Of a stretch of 9,240 nucleotides of DNA, positions 7,701 through 9,240 are shown piece after piece (positions within the stretch are counted from its first letter, which is position 1; each line of letters begins with the position of its first letter). The notes beneath the pieces were generated by a model that was not told where the DNA came from, did no database searches, and saw only the letters and a list, made by a program, of their open reading frames with translations. The position numbers were made by a program, and so were the translations under genes. The stretch lies in NCBI RefSeq assembly GCF_001983105.1, contig NZ_MOMC01000013.1:63332-72571 (forward strand). The letters run 5' to 3'. This DNA is from Pseudofrankia asymbiotica (GTDB lineage: Bacteria; Actinomycetota; Actinomycetes; Frankiales; Frankiaceae).

Positions 7701-8443
7701 GGCCGGCTGGCCGGGGGCGCTCCCGGAGCGGTACGGCGGGTTCGGAAGGCCGCGCGGGCGGTTCTGGGCGTCGTTTCGCCGCGGCCGGTGTCGAGGACGC
7801 GTTGGAGCTGGGCGAGGACGAAGCCGAGCGCCCGCCGACCTCGCGACGGGGGCCCGCCGCGGATGGCGACGCCGCGGCGGACGACCGACTGGCGTGGTTC
7901 CGGCACGGCTGGCTCGGTCCGCTCGCGGTCGCGGTCGTCGTGGCGCTGGTGTCGCTGGGGATCTACGTGCTGGTCGTGGGACGCGGGGGCGGCGGCCATT
8001 CGGGCGCGAGTGACACCGCGGCGACCGCCATACTCTCGCCCGTCGGGACCAACCCGGACGCGAAGGTCGGCAAGGCGATGGCCGACGGCACCTACAACTG
8101 CATAGCGGGTGCCGCTCCGGCCGCCCCCTCCGCCAGCACGGGCACGACCCCGGGCGCCGCGGGGCCGTCAGCCGCCGCCGGGCCCGCGCCAGGTGCTCAC
8201 GCCGGAGTGCTGATCGTCCCGCCCACGAATGGGAAATACCAGTGGAACGGGCAGCAGGGCGACTACACGATCGCCACACCGACGTTCGATGACGCCTCCA
8301 ATGTCATCGCCGCCGTGGCATTCACCAGCGGCCCGCTCCAGGGGCAGGTAGGTAACAGCATCGCCGTCTGGCCCGCCGGCGGCCGAGCACAGGCCACCAT
8401 GCAGGTCACCAAGGGTGGCAACATGTCCTGCGCTCTGAACTGA
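4745..8443 (+). CDS. Very long single-pass membrane protein with two-cysteine outer domain
   Basis: A 1232-residue protein not recognised as a named family. TTG 4745 is chosen because AGGGGGG (4732-4738) lies six bases upstream and because the N-terminus aligns with that of the upstream membrane protein from residue 1 (13 of 27 identical: D4, HGR 6-8, SDDG 11-14, WD 18-19, W25, P27). Residues 30 to about 1045 are mostly Pro, Gly, Ala and Arg, almost certainly disordered, with a GY-rich tract (180-195), PADL repeats (near 298-306), a 9-residue RQSGRDPGP repeat (312-333) and an elastin-like PVPGG tract (632-675). A less biased island lies at about 818-873. An acidic segment (1017-1028) precedes WFRHGW and a membrane helix at about 1058-1078. 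The outer part has a Gly/Ala/Pro linker and two cysteines, 1119 (DGTYNC) and 1229 (MSCALN), likely one disulfide closing a beta-rich domain (NGKYQWNGQQGDYTIATP). N-in, C-out is predicted. Role unknown; envelope anchoring or sensing is a guess. Confidence 0.8.
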   Translation: MPTDDHGRLLSDDGVWAWDAASHQWVPRAGQPAVPVVPVTASRDDFFAVERVNVPEPSSHASSAATPIAPSTAASEWDPRAASEPAAAARPGAAGSGTPSPIEPRADLDPFAVDSPWNGSYGNRDTGLSVTAIDVGPDIPAAVPPPATASQDPRSATGYQPGPAHPESRVHEAPDHGRPDYGGPGYGGPGYGQPDHGARTAQAPYLPPGPSPTATAYRSPTVASPPAPSAVAPSPTPPSAPSSSPWSTRPGQGDASVGGAASAAPSSRPASGPFHLGPSQSSWQTSPRTARIADPSADHPADLPADLPDRLRQSGRDPGPRQSGRDPGPGRSGGDLVADPRAASNPVEPPGAPGLAGPGGASGSVRVDGDPRGRPAGAPGGFPAAGGVSPWESGPRAAGAPVPGAPTAGVVALSGPAGAGAPWARVSPEPKAPASPAGAHLGSRPPGTMGDERPPNIFFTPARGLPRPTTGTPAPGAPGFPGGGMPAGTPGDPRTHAGPGESRVPYGGGPGDHAAAPPPSPWRTPGVDPGSAGASAPVSGAGWAAPLAATPSDAARRAPEGPPGPGWRSPAPPITDRTGTRASVPHARASSTPAGRPIIDPRDPLGTGDLVGLPRHPSHAGGAPSGPTPSRPVPGHPVPGGPVPGGPLPGGPISGGVPGGPVPGGPMAGGPVPGGRAPVPAPPGRRVEGLSGAQNVKTLRPGTGPAERGLPPGAAAPAPWGRAGGEIASAARDGDHQAGGGGRRARRRDEAMGPPGGAQAAGFPAPERAGTGRQPTPLAPRADGSSTGASGVSAVPREARDGGGGPLTPTGERAKASRRLASVEMTSILSRTAGSLPRRGATRSVPADRRRTPNAMTDSMSLQAVTPEAVADAPERTGGRRARGGQDRSGTATGSRTGPRTGPKTARGTRDAGRSDEPLADRGPAAGPAGESRGLKPGPDAGGARGGQHEDGPRTRFGGSAAALDPLTDPEGRGAREAVRSGDDARPAGRGRSRSGTAGSEGRAGGSGRRFAAAGVEDALELGEDEAERPPTSRRGPAADGDAAADDRLAWFRHGWLGPLAVAVVVALVSLGIYVLVVGRGGGGHSGASDTAATAILSPVGTNPDAKVGKAMADGTYNCIAGAAPAAPSASTGTTPGAAGPSAAAGPAPGAHAGVLIVPPTNGKYQWNGQQGDYTIATPTFDDASNVIAAVAFTSGPLQGQVGNSIAVWPAGGRAQATMQVTKGGNMSCALN
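5291..5320 (+). repeat. 15-bp tandem repeat encoding GPGYG twice
   Basis: GGACCGGGCTACGGC is repeated exactly (5291-5305, 5306-5320), preceded by the related GGACTACGGC. It encodes a Gly-Tyr-rich patch (residues 183-192) in the disordered region of the 1232-residue protein. Such patches occur in self-associating low-complexity sequences; that property is inference here. Confidence 0.85.
5631..5666 (+). repeat. Three 12-bp tandem repeats (CAGCAGACCTCC type)
   Basis: Units at 5631-5642 (CAGCAGACCACC), 5643-5654 and 5655-5666 (both CAGCAGACCTCC). In the gene's frame they give a Pro-Ala-Asp-Leu repeat; in the +1 frame they give Gln-Gln-Thr-Ser with much higher GC at the third codon position. Confidence 0.85.
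5675..5755 (+). repeat. Three 27-bp tandem repeats
   Basis: Units 5675-5701, 5702-5728 and 5729-5755. The first two differ by one base; the third has several changes. In the gene's frame the unit encodes RQSGRDPGP-type repeats, while the +1 frame encodes GLANPAGTP-type repeats. The near identity of the first two units points to recent expansion. The length is a multiple of three, so expansion does not disrupt the gene. Confidence 0.88.
6638..6769 (+). repeat. Elastin-like 15-bp repeat tract encoding PVPGG
   Basis: A run of about nine imperfect 15-base units, mostly GTCCCTGGCGGCCCC-like, with one shortened unit. In the gene's frame it encodes PVPGG/PLPGG/PMAGG repeats at residues 632-675, resembling elastin-like sequence and expected to be flexible. 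The +1 frame encodes a hydrophobic SLAAP repeat, considered a shadow. Confidence 0.82.
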
Positions 8444-8555
8444 AACGTGTCCTGGGTCACCATCCCTGCGCGGTACGTCAGACACGGCTGCGGCAAGTGC
8501 CCTCCACGCCACACAGCGGACCCGTCTGTTCGGGCGTAGCTCGCCATAGCTGCAT

Positions 8556-8606
8556 CCAAATGGACCCAGTTGACGAGTTTGGACCGGCGTGCGGCAGGAT
8601 CGGGGG
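8556..8606 (+). promoter_or_regulatory. Candidate promoter/operator and RBS of the binding protein gene
   Basis: TTGACG (8570-8575) is a good -35 box; the best -10 is the poor CAGGAT (8595-8600), 19 bases on. Used, it would start transcription at or next to ATG 8609 and give a leaderless message, as is common in actinobacteria. Alternatively AGGA (8596-8599) or GGGGG (8602-8606) acts as ribosome binding site on a longer transcript. The inverted repeat TCCAAA (8555-8560) and TTTGGA (8578-8583) brackets the -35 box and could be an operator. The two readings of 8595-8606 exclude each other. Confidence 0.3.
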
Positions 8607-8608
8607 TC

Positions 8609-9240
8609 ATGCGCAGGTCTGACCGTTTGACGGGCAAGAAGCGGCCGATCTTCCAAGCGGCCGGCGGCGACGCCACCGCGGCCCGTCCTCAGCTTGCTTC
8701 CTCCCCCACGACGGCGGTCGGCACCGATCACGGCCTCGCCGCGTCCGTCGCCACAGGCCAGGAGGAGCCCGCCGCCACAGGCGGCCAGGGGTTCCGGTTC
8801 GTCGACCGGCGCGCGCTGTTGCGCCTGGCGGGCACGGCCGCCCTCGCCGCGCCGGCCGGTGGCCTGCTCGCGGCGTGCAGCGGCTCCGACTCGTCGACGA
8901 GCTCAAAGGTCCGGCCCGTACGCATCGGCCTCGTGACGCCACAGTCCGGCGCGCTCAGCAGCTTCGCCGACGCCGACCTCTTCGTGACCGACGTCCTGAA
9001 GGACTTCTTCACCAACAACGGTGGGTTGTCGGTCGGCGGCACCACCCACCCGGTCGAGATCTACATCCGGGACAGCCAGTCGACCTTCGCCCGAGCGGCC
9101 AAGGCGGCGAGCCAGCTGATCTCCGACGACCAGGTGGACATCGTCCTGGTGGGCGCCACGTCGGACACCGTCGACCCGGTCGCCGACCAGTGCGAGGTCA
9201 ACGGCATCCCCTGCATCTCCACGATGGCGCCCTGGGAATC
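8609..9240 (+). CDS. ABC transporter substrate-binding lipoprotein, amino-acid/amide/urea type (3' end outside window)
   Basis: The start of a periplasmic-binding-protein-like lipoprotein of the branched-chain amino acid/amide/urea importer class (type 1 fold); 210 complete residues are present of a protein usually above 400. ATG 8609 has AGGA nine bases upstream. Residues 1-65 are an unusual Ala/Gly/Thr-rich extension. Then follow a twin-arginine signal (DRRALLRLAG, Arg67-Arg68), a hydrophobic stretch and the lipobox LLAAC with Cys90 as lipid-attachment site, then a Ser-rich linker. The mature domain opens with VRIGLVTPQSGALSS, the first strand and ligand loop of the fold, and continues with VEIYIRDSQS, AASQLISDDQVDIVLVGATS and VNGIPCISTMAPWE, all typical. 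It is expected outside the membrane, delivering ligand to a permease encoded beyond the window. The ligand cannot be told. No other start lies between codons 7 and 71. Confidence 0.93.
   Translation, partial: MRRSDRLTGKKRPIFQAAGGDATAARPQLASSPTTAVGTDHGLAASVATGQEEPAATGGQGFRFVDRRALLRLAGTAALAAPAGGLLAACSGSDSSTSSKVRPVRIGLVTPQSGALSSFADADLFVTDVLKDFFTNNGGLSVGGTTHPVEIYIRDSQSTFARAAKAASQLISDDQVDIVLVGATSDTVDPVADQCEVNGIPCISTMAPWE

Noticed and set aside
8446..8486. Inverted repeat CGTGTC/GACACG after the 1232-residue protein gene as a terminator
   Set aside because: Only 6 bp with a 29-base loop and no T-run; too weak to list as a feature.

Overview
The window is very GC-rich, with codon third positions almost all G or C, and comes from an actinobacterium. 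GuaB followed by GuaB3, long Pro/Gly-rich tethered proteins and a twin-arginine lipoprotein of the amino-acid/amide-binding type all fit Frankia or a close relative. The phylum is well supported; the genus is an inference from style and memory. All supported genes lie on the + strand.

Layout. Bases 2-913 are the 3' part of guaB (IMP dehydrogenase; the CBS region lies upstream of the window). Bases 914-1277 are a non-coding gap holding a 17-bp tandem duplication and a cluster of inverted repeats. Bases 1278-2402 are guaB3, an IMP dehydrogenase-family protein that lacks the catalytic cysteine and is read from a TTG start. Bases 2403-2682 carry a good candidate promoter and a nested hairpin. Bases 2683-4329 encode a 548-residue single-pass membrane protein: short Trp/Asp motif at the N-terminus, long disordered region, acidic blocks, membrane helix, four-cysteine outer domain. 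Bases 4330-4744 hold two strong hairpins and a palindromic CAGGTCAT-type site. Bases 4745-8443 encode a 1232-residue protein of the same plan, with the same N-terminal motif but a different, two-cysteine outer domain. Bases 8609-9240 are the start of a solute-binding lipoprotein of an ABC importer of the branched-chain amino acid/amide/urea type.

How the parts relate. guaB and guaB3 belong to guanine nucleotide metabolism. The two large membrane proteins are not recognised as any named family. Their N-termini align from residue 1 (13 of the first 27 residues identical) and they share two further short motifs, so they look like diverged paralogues: a cytoplasmic motif and a very long flexible linker attached to different outer domains. 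They are the least described part of the window. Nothing in the sequence ties them functionally to purine synthesis or to the binding protein; each large gene has its own upstream non-coding region and probably its own promoter. No tRNA, rRNA, CRISPR array, insertion sequence or phage gene was seen.
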